Shown here in pieces: positions 8,225 through 15,412 of a DNA stretch of 64,000 nucleotides. Made by a program: the position numbers and the translations under genes. The first letter of the stretch is position 1. The number at the start of each line of letters is the position of its first letter. The notes under the pieces are model-generated. The model was not told the DNA's origin. It saw only the letters and a program-made list of their open reading frames with translations, and did not search any database. The DNA comes from CAWIHA01 sp963835855 (GTDB lineage Bacteria; Acidobacteriota; Terriglobia; Bryobacterales; Bryobacteraceae), in NCBI GenBank assembly GCA_963835855.1, contig CAWIHA010000003.1:1-64000 (forward strand), read 5' to 3'.

Positions 8225-8556
8225 GCGCTCACCCCTACAGCAGCCCGTTGCCGCAGGTCCAGCCCGACCAGCACCTGCTCAGTGTCCGAGAGGTCCCCAA
8301 TGATCTTCTTAACCGGTTCCGGAAGCTTCCGCACCAGGGTCGGAAGCGCAAGAATCTGATCTCCCTTGGCCAGTTGCGGCTTCTTCAGCAAATCGATGAC
8401 TTCGATCCGGTACTCGCCGGCGAGGTGGTCCTCGCAGATGCGCTTCAAGTTGGCGAACGCCAGCAAGGATTTCGGCGTCTGTCCCGCAACGTACAGCCTC
8501 AACTCCCATTTCGCAGTCTGGGATTTGCCGGCGCCGGAGTGTGATCGGGCCGTCAT
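8221..8556 (-). CDS. kaiB: KaiB-like protein (first copy in operon)
   Basis: This 111-residue protein is the closer of the two to clock KaiB. It has WELRLYVAGQTPKS (compare cyanobacterial LKLYVAGNTPNS), IEVIDLLKKPQLAKGDQIL, ALPTLVRKLPEPVKKIIGD and LSDTEQVLVGLDL. The Leu-Pro-Thr-Leu cis-proline region and the KIIGDLSD switch segment are conserved. Its ATG overlaps the kaiC stop as ATGA (8553-8556), so it is translationally coupled to kaiC. Paired with a double-domain KaiC, it should bind the CI ring; whether it times anything without KaiA is unknown. Confidence 0.94.
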   Translation of the reverse strand: MTARSHSGAGKSQTAKWELRLYVAGQTPKSLLAFANLKRICEDHLAGEYRIEVIDLLKKPQLAKGDQILALPTLVRKLPEPVKKIIGDLSDTEQVLVGLDLRQRAAVGVSA

Positions 8557-10325
8557 TTTCGGCCTCCCCGCGCTCTGGCCCTTCTGCCATTACCTCCGGA
8601 CGCTCCGATGTTGACGGCGCGGCGGCTTATAGCCATTTTGCCCCGGTCCGCCTCCCGCTTTTTCAGCTTGATTTCCTCTTGCGCGGTCAGTTGCTTGGAT
8701 TCCTGCCTCTCACTCTCGAGATCGAGCTGGAGGGCGGCCATCTGGGCTTCCAGCGCTTTCCGCTTGCGCTTGAGCAGGAGCTGCTTCTTTTCGATGTCTT
8801 GCCGGGCCAGCAGGGCCTCGGAGGCTTCTTTCGCCTCCTGCGCCACACGGGCCGAGCCGGTGAGCAATCCGGCCGCGCCCAAGTAAACGTCGCGCAGCTC
8901 GATGCCGTGATCGGTGAGAACAAACTCGCGGACCTGATTCGAATGCGCAATTCCCCTGGCCTTGAGAAGGTATAGGCCTCGGTTGCGCTCGCCGCCGCTT
9001 TCGATGTCGCGCAGCAACAGCCAAACATCCATCAGGGATGAGATGCTGACCTCGGTTTGCTCCACGGAGCCCTCGCCGCCGGTCAAGGTGGTCATCAACG
9101 CCGTGATTTGCCTCGCTTTCATGAAATCGACCAGGCGCAGCAGCATGCTTTGAGTCTCAGTCAGCGTGCCGGATCGCAACAGTCCTGTAGCTGGGTCCAC
9201 AACCACGACGCTGGGGTCGAAGTCGTCCATGATCTTGTGCATCTTGACCAGATGCATTTCCAGGCCGAAGGTCGTGGGCCGCGCGGCGCAAATATGCAGC
9301 AGGCCCTTATCGATCCAGGGCTGCAAGTTGATCCCGATAGACCGCACGTTGCGGACGATCTGGTCTGCGGATTCCTCCAAGGCAAAGAAGACGCAGCGCT
9401 CTCCTCGGGCGCAGGCCGCGTTTACAAACTGGGCACTGATGTTTGTTTTCCCGGTGCCGGCGGTGCCGGAGACCAGAATGCTGCCGCCTCGAAAATAGCC
9501 CTTGCCTCCCAACATGGCATCCAGGGCGGGAATGCCGGTGGAAACCCGCTCGTTGGAGGCGGTGTGCTCAAGAGCGATCGAAGTCACCGGCAGCACCGCG
9601 ATGCCGTCTTTATCGATCAGGAATGGATACTCGTTCGTCCCGTGCGTCGAGCCCCGGTATTTGATGACGCGGAGCCGCCGCGTGAGAACCGTTTCCGTGA
9701 CGCGGTGATCGAGTAAGATCACGCAGTCGGAAACGTACTCCTCGAGGCCGTGGCGGGTGAGGCTACCCTCGCCGCGCTCGCCGGTGACTATGGCGGTGAG
9801 CTTTCTTTCTTTCAGCCAGCGGAAGAGGCGCCGAAGCTCGGAGCGCAAAACCGCCTCGTTTGCCAGACCGGCGAAGAGCGCCTCGATGCTATCGAGCACC
9901 ACTCGCTTGGCGCGGATCGAATCGACGGCATGGCCGAGCCGGACGAACAAGGCCTCCAGGTCATATTCGCCGGCCTCCTCGATCAGGCTGCGTTCGAAGT
10001 AGACGTGATCGACGGCCAGCATCTTCCGCGCCACCAGCGCGCCGATATCGAGGCCGAGCGAAGCCATGTTGGTTGCGAGTTCCTCGGCCGTTTCCTCAAA
10101 GGAGATGCAGACGCCGGGCTCGCCGAACTCGGCCGCGCCGCGCACGAGGAATTCCATGCCCAGCAGCGTTTTGCCGCAGCCGGCGCCGCCGCACACGAGC
10201 GTCGGGCGTCCGCGCGGCAGGCCGCCAAACGTGATTTCGTCAAGGCCGTGGATTCCAGTCGGGCATTTCGGAAGGGCGATTAAGGGTGTTTCGGATTTTC
10301 TGGTCTTCGTTTTGAGCGAACTCAT
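8553..10325 (-). CDS. kaiC: KaiC-like double RecA-domain ATPase
   Basis: KaiC is the hexameric ATPase/autokinase of the cyanobacterial clock. With ATG 10325 the protein has 590 residues; an in-frame TTG at 10385 would add 20, but ATG has a GCGAGG Shine-Dalgarno site and begins near the usual N-terminus. The CI domain has Walker A GGAGCGKT, catalytic glutamates in SFEETAEE and Walker B VVLDSIEALF. The CII domain has GTAGTGKT, ALEESADQ and VVVVDPATGLL. In CII the segment EVSISSLMD aligns with the cyanobacterial HISTITD site, so the S431/T432 pair is Ser-Ser here. A charged coiled coil of about 100 residues replaces the KaiA-binding tail. It heads a four-gene overlapping operon. Confidence 0.94.
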   Translation of the reverse strand: MSSLKTKTRKSETPLIALPKCPTGIHGLDEITFGGLPRGRPTLVCGGAGCGKTLLGMEFLVRGAAEFGEPGVCISFEETAEELATNMASLGLDIGALVARKMLAVDHVYFERSLIEEAGEYDLEALFVRLGHAVDSIRAKRVVLDSIEALFAGLANEAVLRSELRRLFRWLKERKLTAIVTGERGEGSLTRHGLEEYVSDCVILLDHRVTETVLTRRLRVIKYRGSTHGTNEYPFLIDKDGIAVLPVTSIALEHTASNERVSTGIPALDAMLGGKGYFRGGSILVSGTAGTGKTNISAQFVNAACARGERCVFFALEESADQIVRNVRSIGINLQPWIDKGLLHICAARPTTFGLEMHLVKMHKIMDDFDPSVVVVDPATGLLRSGTLTETQSMLLRLVDFMKARQITALMTTLTGGEGSVEQTEVSISSLMDVWLLLRDIESGGERNRGLYLLKARGIAHSNQVREFVLTDHGIELRDVYLGAAGLLTGSARVAQEAKEASEALLARQDIEKKQLLLKRKRKALEAQMAALQLDLESERQESKQLTAQEEIKLKKREADRGKMAISRRAVNIGASGGNGRRARARGGRK

Positions 10326-10335
10326 TATGCCTCGC

Positions 10336-10428
10336 CTGTCTAAGAACTCCCTCCGGCGGCTTGTCTCGCCGGAACCCTCGCACAAGCGGTCTTTAAGAGG
10401 CAGCCGTCCGTTTTTCTTAGACAGTATA
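10336..10428 (-). promoter_or_regulatory. Structured kaiC leader with inverted repeat at the promoter
   Basis: A good -10 hexamer, TATACT, lies on the minus strand at 10428-10423; no convincing -35 is seen. It overlaps one arm of a perfect 11-base inverted repeat, CTGTCTAAGAA at 10336-10346 and TTCTTAGACAG at 10414-10424. The second arm sits just upstream of the kaiC ribosome-binding site. Between them CCGGCG and CGCCGG form an inner hairpin. This could be a dimeric repressor site with looping, or an RNA stem controlling kaiC translation. Confidence 0.4.
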
Positions 10429-10478
10429 TACCCACCTTGGGTTGGCGGCGGCTTTTTCCGCCCATGCGCCGTCCCGGA

Positions 10479-10535
10479 AGTTCGCTTTCCGCTTGCTCAC
10501 GCGCGCCGAGCAGAGCCGCGGCTGTGAGGGAGCGG
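10479..10535 (+). repeat. Dispersed intergenic repeat, family 2, copy A
   Basis: This block is an imperfect match to 43112-43173. Both read AGTTCGC, CCGCTTG, ACG-GCGC, then a short variable stretch, then GTGAGGGAGCGG. It lies between the kaiC promoter and a small YtxH-like gene. The conserved ends and variable middle suggest a mobile or structural repeat rather than coding sequence. Confidence 0.5.
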
Positions 10536-10588
10536 GCACTTTCTGCGACGAACGTGGAGCGCATTGGCGAGCGCAAACTGTGGCCGCG

Positions 10589-10771
10589 CTATGCGGATCT
10601 GGCCGCTCTCTGGAATGCCGGCTTCTGCGCAGCGCGGGGGCTGAAAATCGCGCCCCACAAGAAGCCGATCACGAATCCGAACGCATACAGCAAATCCTCT
10701 TCCCTGCCGGCGGCGTGCCCGGCCGCCAAACCATTTCGGAAGTTCTCGAATCCATCTGTGCTTTGCGGCAT
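10589..10771 (-). CDS. Small YtxH-like membrane protein
   Basis: This is a 60-residue protein starting at ATG 10771, chosen because AGAGGGAT lies just upstream and the residues before it look non-coding. It has a polar N-terminal half (MPQSTDGFENFRNGLAAGHA) and a single hydrophobic segment with glycine spacing (LLYAFGFVIGFLWGAIFSPR). The G-x(3)-G-x(3)-G pattern followed by a basic turn is typical of YtxH-domain proteins. Function is unknown; these are usually stress-related inner-membrane proteins. The 247 bases between it and dnaJ hold nothing recognisable. Confidence 0.5.
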   Translation of the reverse strand: MPQSTDGFENFRNGLAAGHAAGREEDLLYAFGFVIGFLWGAIFSPRAAQKPAFQRAARSA

Positions 10772-11018
10772 ATCCCTCTGCTCCTGCCCTCCATTGTACG
10801 ACTTGGCTTGCCCGGAACGCGCGCAAGTTCGCCGCGGCGGCCGCGCGAAGAGACGCCGGAGGGCGCACTCTATGCGGAGGCTCTGTTGGCGCGGGCGAAG
10901 GCGGCTCATTGAGCCCAGAACGGCGCACTTCGCTGGCGCACTGAAGGCGAAAGGGTGGTGCACCGATCCGCATTTATGGGCTACAGGCGAGAGCCACAAG
11001 CGGCACTGCACGCGGCCC

Positions 11019-12125
11019 TCACCCGAAGTAGTCTTTGACTTTCTCGAACAAACCGCGCTCGTGCGGCTTGTTGTCGGCCGGCAGCATATCCCGAAGCTGC
11101 TCGAAGAGCTTCTTCTGCTCGCGGGTCAGCTTGGCCGGCACCTGCACCTGGATGTGCACATAGAGGTCGCCGCGCCCGCGGCCGTTCACGTCCGGAACGC
11201 CCTGGTTCCGGAGACGGAACGTCGCGCCGCTCTGAGTGCCCTCGGGGATTCTGAGAGGCTGAACACCATCGATCGTCGGTGCCTGAATTTCAGCGCCTAG
11301 CGCTGCCTGCGCCACATTGAGCGGGATGGTGCAGTGCAGGTCGTTGTCGCGCCGCTCGAAAATCGGATGCTCCTCGACCTTGATGAAGACGTACAGGTCC
11401 CCGGGAGGCCCTCCCTTGGCTCCGGGCTGGCCCTTGCCCGAGAGCCGGAGCCGCGTGCCAGTATCGACACCGGCGGGAATGTTGATCTTGAGTTTCTCCT
11501 GCTTCTTCGTGTAGCCCTCGCCACGGCATTGCGCGCACGGGTTGCGGGTGATCTGTCCGCTGCCGCCGCAGTTCGGGCACGTCCGGCGGATCGAAAGAAA
11601 ACTCTGCTGGTAAATCACTTCGCCGCGGCCATGGCAGGTCTGGCACCTCACCAAATCGCCCGGTTCGGCGCCTTTTCCCTGGCAGCGGCTGCAGCTCTCC
11701 TGTCTGGGCACCTGAATGTCGGCCGACATGCCACGCACGGCATCCTCGAAGCTGACCTCCAGATCGTACCGGAGGTCTTCGCCGCGCTGCGCCCGCGTGC
11801 GCCGGCGCCCGCCACCGAACAGGTCGCTGAAGCCAAAGAAATCCCCGAGAATATCGCTGAAATCGGCGAACGTGTTCGGGTCGAAGCCCTGCCAAGCCGC
11901 GCCCGAAACACCGGCGTGGCCGTAGTTGTCATACGCGGCGCGCTTCTGCGGATCGCTCAGCACACTATAGGCTTCGGCTGCCTCTTTGAACTCCTCCTCG
12001 GCCGCTTTGTTGCCCGGGTTCCGATCCGGGTGGAGCTTCAACGCGAGCTGGCGGTACGCGCTCTTCAGCTCCTGATCGCTGGCATTGCGGCCGATCCCCA
12101 ATACCTCGTAGTAATCACGTTTCAC
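11019..12125 (-). CDS. dnaJ: Chaperone protein DnaJ
   Basis: This is the Hsp40 co-chaperone that delivers unfolded proteins to DnaK and stimulates its ATPase. The 368-residue protein has a J domain with the HPD motif (LKLHPDRNPGNK, about residues 30-41), a Gly/Phe-rich linker, four CxxCxGxG zinc repeats (CSRCQGKG, CQTCHGRG, CPNCGGSG, CAQCRGEG; about 143-208) and a C-terminal substrate-binding region. It is therefore a full type I DnaJ. Its start overlaps the grpE stop by 4 bases, giving the minus-strand order hrcA-grpE-dnaJ. dnaK is not in the window. Confidence 0.97.
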   Translation of the reverse strand: MKRDYYEVLGIGRNASDQELKSAYRQLALKLHPDRNPGNKAAEEEFKEAAEAYSVLSDPQKRAAYDNYGHAGVSGAAWQGFDPNTFADFSDILGDFFGFSDLFGGGRRRTRAQRGEDLRYDLEVSFEDAVRGMSADIQVPRQESCSRCQGKGAEPGDLVRCQTCHGRGEVIYQQSFLSIRRTCPNCGGSGQITRNPCAQCRGEGYTKKQEKLKINIPAGVDTGTRLRLSGKGQPGAKGGPPGDLYVFIKVEEHPIFERRDNDLHCTIPLNVAQAALGAEIQAPTIDGVQPLRIPEGTQSGATFRLRNQGVPDVNGRGRGDLYVHIQVQVPAKLTREQKKLFEQLRDMLPADNKPHERGLFEKVKDYFG

Positions 12126-12694
12126 TGCTTCGTTGATGGCTCGACCGCGACTTTCACCATCGCCGGCCGCAGCAACCGTCCTCTGAAATTGTATCCTCGG
12201 CGAAGCTCCTCGACGATCGTGTGGTCTTCGACCTCGCCCGTCGTGATCGTCTCGACGGCATGGTGAAGATGGGGATCGAACTTCCGGCCCGTCACCTCCA
12301 TCGGCTCGAGCCCGAGTTTCTTTAACGTCTCGAACAGCCGGCCATAAATCAACTCCATGCCTTTGGCGTATTCCTTGTCCGCCGATTCGACCTTCAGCGC
12401 GCGCTCGAAATCGTCGAGCACCGGCAGGAGCTCGCGGAGGATTTCCAGGCCGGCGAACTCGATGAACTCGGAACGCTCGCGTTGCGCGCGGCGGCGGAAG
12501 TTCTCGAACTCCGCCGTGCGCCGCAGAAGCTGATCGTAAAGGTCGGCGCGCTCTTTGGCCAGTCGGTCGCGTTCAGCGCTCAGGCTGGCCACGAGCGCCG
12601 CCGAGTCTGCGATAGCGGGGTTATCGGCGGGAACCGCTGGCTGCGGTGCTTCGGCCGGCGCCGGTGATTCCCTACGATGCTTCTTGTTGTCCAT
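12122..12694 (-). CDS. grpE: Nucleotide exchange factor GrpE
   Basis: It releases ADP from DnaK. The 190-residue protein starts at ATG 12694 (MDNKKHRRE). It has a disordered Pro/Ala-rich N-terminus, a long coiled coil (LSAERDRLAKERADLYDQLL) and the GrpE signature FENFRRRAQRERSEF. The beta domain contains MEVTGRKFDPHLHHAVETI, the canonical FDP-HHAV motif. The frame is open further upstream, but the residues there look non-native. It is coupled to dnaJ by an ATGA-type overlap. Confidence 0.96.
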   Translation of the reverse strand: MDNKKHRRESPAPAEAPQPAVPADNPAIADSAALVASLSAERDRLAKERADLYDQLLRRTAEFENFRRRAQRERSEFIEFAGLEILRELLPVLDDFERALKVESADKEYAKGMELIYGRLFETLKKLGLEPMEVTGRKFDPHLHHAVETITTGEVEDHTIVEELRRGYNFRGRLLRPAMVKVAVEPSTKQ

Positions 12695-12930
12695 AATCGA
12701 TCGACAGCTCAACTCCGATTTCAGCGTCCGCCCGCCTTCGAGAGGTGGCATGCGGGGTGCGGCCGCACCCAGCCACGGCGCTCGAATGCAGAGTTGCGGG
12801 CGGTTGCCGGGGGCTTCCCTTCAGCGTAGCAAATGGCGCCGCGTTTGAGCCCGCGTCACCTCTTCAAGATCCTGCCCTTTCGGTCTGGCCCTGCCTGAAC
12901 CATGGAGATCTATTCGCAAATCACTGTAAA

Positions 12931-12956
12931 CGCGCGGCATATTCCAATACCGCGCG
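12931..12956 (-). terminator. Stem-loop after hrcA, possible terminator
   Basis: Two bases after the hrcA stop on the minus strand, CGCGCGG and CCGCGCG pair in a 7-base GC stem, extended by TAT/ATA, and are followed by a short GTTTACAG tract. The T-run is weak, so it may act as a partial terminator or processing site between hrcA and grpE. The remaining 12695-12930 contains no recognisable gene. Confidence 0.35.
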
Positions 12957-12957
12957 C

Positions 12958-13992
12958 CTAAACGGTATCTTGAAACGCGCTGCCCACCTGTAATACGGCT
13001 GACATCACGCGCTCGTAGTTCATGCGCATGGGTCCCAGCACGGCAATCTTGGCCGACAGGCCACCTGGCATCACCGCGTTGAAGCCGATGAGCGATAGCG
13101 CCTTCATGGCGGGGTGCGCCTCAGCCAAGCCGATCTGCACGCCGAGCTCGCCCGAGGGCTGCTCCAGAAACCGGTCGAGCAACCCGAGCATTCGTTTCTT
13201 CTCCTCGAGCGCCCGGAACAATTCGCGCATCTTCTCCCGCGTGAGGTGAAGATCCAGGCCGACCAGGTTCGCGGTGCCTTCCATGTAAATTTCGGGCGCC
13301 CAGTCCACTTCGAGCAGGCCCTTCCCGTATAGCACCATCACCCGCCGTAGAATGGCGTCATATGCCGCGCTCTCCTGCTCCAGCCTCCGGCGCAGCTCTT
13401 GACGCGCTTCCGAGAGCGTCCAGCCGCAGAAGTTGACATTCAGATAGTTGCGGATGGAACTCAGCTCGTCTTGCGAGATGTCCTCCGGGACAAATACGAC
13501 CCGGTCGCGCACCACGCGGTCGCGCGTGACCACCACCATGAGCACCCGCCGGTCCGCCAACTTCAGAAGCTCGACTTGCTCCAGCGTCTGGCTCGACGTC
13601 GGGATCGCCGCCGCGATGCCGATGTTCCGCGTGATCTCCATAAGCAGGTGCGACGCGCGTTCGATCCGCCCCTCCACCGATTTGGCGCCGCCCAAGTCCG
13701 CTTTCAGAAGCTCGCGGTCGATCACCGGCCGCTTGCCAGCCGCAAGCGATTGGACATAAAGGCGGAATGCCTTCTCGGTCGGCACGCGGCCGGCCGAGGT
13801 GTGCGGTTGCTCCAGATAACCTTCCTCGACAAGATCGGCCATCACGTTGCGGATCGAAGCCGGACTCAACGCATCCTTGCGGCTCTTGGCTACCGTCCTC
13901 GAAGCCACCGGCTCGCCCGTCTCGGTGTAAGCCTCGACAACCGAGTACACGACTTCACGCTCACGCGCTGTCAATTCCTGCCGATCGGACAT
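12958..13992 (-). CDS. hrcA: Heat-inducible transcription repressor HrcA
   Basis: This is the repressor of class I heat-shock operons; it binds CIRCE and is itself a GroE client. The 344-residue protein has an N-terminal winged helix (LTAREREVVYSVVEAYTETG, then SPASIRNVMADLVEEGYLEQ and HTSAGRVPTEKAFRLYV), a GAF-like middle domain and the C-terminal block GVQIGLAEAHPAMKALSLI. ATG 13992 has GGGAG just upstream. A CIRCE operator lies 69 bases before the start, consistent with autoregulation of the hrcA-grpE-dnaJ cluster. Confidence 0.97.
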   Translation of the reverse strand: MSDRQELTAREREVVYSVVEAYTETGEPVASRTVAKSRKDALSPASIRNVMADLVEEGYLEQPHTSAGRVPTEKAFRLYVQSLAAGKRPVIDRELLKADLGGAKSVEGRIERASHLLMEITRNIGIAAAIPTSSQTLEQVELLKLADRRVLMVVVTRDRVVRDRVVFVPEDISQDELSSIRNYLNVNFCGWTLSEARQELRRRLEQESAAYDAILRRVMVLYGKGLLEVDWAPEIYMEGTANLVGLDLHLTREKMRELFRALEEKKRMLGLLDRFLEQPSGELGVQIGLAEAHPAMKALSLIGFNAVMPGGLSAKIAVLGPMRMNYERVMSAVLQVGSAFQDTV

Positions 13993-14020
13993 ACTCCCAA
14001 CTCTTCACTCTCTGATAAGT

Positions 14021-14049
14021 ATTCTAGGCTATTGAAACCAAATGGGCAA
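14021..14049 (-). promoter_or_regulatory. Predicted sigma-70 promoter of hrcA
   Basis: On the minus strand TTGCCC (14049-14044) and TAGAAT (14026-14021) are separated by 17 bases, a good housekeeping promoter. It lies between CIRCE and the hrcA start, giving a leader of roughly 20 bases. Confidence 0.45.
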
Positions 14050-14060
14050 GCACACACTTC

Positions 14061-14087
14061 TGAGCACTCTCCGCCGCCGAGTGCTAA
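14061..14087. promoter_or_regulatory. CIRCE operator (HrcA binding site)
   Basis: TGAGCACTC, a 9-base spacer, then GAGTGCTAA. The CIRCE consensus is TTAGCACTC-N9-GAGTGCTAA; the only departure is G for T at the second base of the left arm. It sits directly upstream of the predicted hrcA promoter, so HrcA should repress its own cluster. No second CIRCE was noticed in the window. Confidence 0.92.
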
Positions 14088-14143
14088 TGAGCGATTGGGG
14101 ATTCAGCTGCACTTACCTGCAACTCGGGAGCCGCGACGCGACG

Positions 14144-14371
14144 ATGGCTCTCCCGAGCCGGGCCCAACCATTTCCCGCTGAATCGGGCAGCGGCGACGGT
14201 ACAAGTAATGGCAACCTGATTCTACTCCCGGTGCCCGGCTTCCCGCCATCGAGCAGCACGGTCTCCGTCCTTGGTACCAGCGTGATCGTAACACTGCACC
14301 AGAACTTCTCGCAGAACTTTGACGGCGGTGTCATCACCGTGACGCTAACGGGATCTTTGACCAAGCAATAG
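14144..14371 (+). pseudogene. Possible fragment of a secreted-protein gene
   Basis: An open frame of about 75 residues ends at TAG 14371. Its last part is rich in beta-strand-like alternation (VSVLGTSVIVTLHQNFSQNF, then GGVITVTLTGSLTKQ), as in C-termini of secreted acidobacterial proteins. There is no clear ribosome-binding site or signal peptide, and the frame extends upstream into CIRCE. It may be a decayed remnant or chance. Confidence 0.22.
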
Positions 14372-14458
14372 TGACCCGCGCCCACGAGCATTGCAGACCG
14401 ATCCCCAACTGCGGTTGCGTGGGGTTACAATCTAATTTTACCTATCAGGAGGAAAAGT

Positions 14459-15262
14459 GTGAAGCTTAAACCGGTTATGTTTGCCGCGGTTTTTGCGGCG
14501 GTGGTTTCCGTGCCCGCTCTAGCACAAGGCAGTTTCGCGCAGATTGCCGTCGGCCAGGTGCAGGGCATTGCGGGCTCTTACTGGAAGACGACGCTCATTT
14601 TTGTGAATACGGGCCAGACCGAGGTGGACCTCACTGTGAATTTCTTTCAAGATGACGGGACCCCTCTGAACGTCCCCGTGGTAGGCGGCACCACCGGCAA
14701 CGCGCAGCCGGTCAAGGTTCCGGGGAACGGCAGCGCAAGGTTGGAACTGGACCAAACCCAGTCTTCCACCACGCTGGAGGGCTGGGCTCAAGTCCAGTCG
14801 GCTGTTTCGGTCCGGGGCCAGGCGATCTACCGCTCGCACTTGGCCAGTGGGCAGGACTACGAAGCGGTCGTGCCGATGCTGTCCCCCGGCCAGCCGGTGT
14901 GTCTCATTTATATTCCCCCAGGCCCCACAACCATGCTGATGATGCCATTCGACAACACAAACGGCTATACCACCGCCGTGGCGTTTGCCAATCTTACGGC
15001 GAGCGACGACCAGTTACAGCTCAATTTCGTGGACGAGAACGGCAGCGTGCTTCTCTCGCCGGCGATTTCCCTTACGGCGCAGCAGCATATCGCTTGTCCG
15101 ACCAATCAGCCGGGCACCGGCACTGGGTGCCCTGACCTCTCGGCGCTGGCTAGCAAGCGGGGGACCATCGTTGTGACGGCTAATCAGACGGACTTCACGG
15201 CGATCGGCTTGCTGTTCAATCCCACAGGGCCGTTCACAACGCTGCTGCCGATCACGCAATAA
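14459..15262 (+). CDS. Secreted protein of the acidobacterial FDNTNGY family
   Basis: This is a 267-residue exported protein. GTG 14459 follows a strong AGGAGGA ribosome-binding site and encodes a clear signal peptide (MKLKPVMFAAVFAAVVSVPALA, with cleavage after ALA). The mature part is built of beta-sandwich-like segments. The motifs FDNTNGYTTAVAFANL (about residue 164) and SKRGTIVV near the end recur in many Solibacter-type extracellular proteins, often as an adhesion or surface module. No catalytic residues are evident. A TACAAT -10-like box lies upstream. It is monocistronic, with bshA converging from the right. Confidence 0.8.
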   Translation: MKLKPVMFAAVFAAVVSVPALAQGSFAQIAVGQVQGIAGSYWKTTLIFVNTGQTEVDLTVNFFQDDGTPLNVPVVGGTTGNAQPVKVPGNGSARLELDQTQSSTTLEGWAQVQSAVSVRGQAIYRSHLASGQDYEAVVPMLSPGQPVCLIYIPPGPTTMLMMPFDNTNGYTTAVAFANLTASDDQLQLNFVDENGSVLLSPAISLTAQQHIACPTNQPGTGTGCPDLSALASKRGTIVVTANQTDFTAIGLLFNPTGPFTTLLPITQ

Positions 15263-15412
15263 CCGGGAATTCGCGGCAGCGCCGGCTGGGGTGCACTAGC
15301 CGGCCATGGATCGCGGTACAGGCCCCGGTAAGGCCCATGCCCCAGCGCCCCATCATAGACCGGCGCCTTCGCGGCGGAGAGTGGAAAACATCGGGAAGCG
15401 CCGGTTGCTTGT

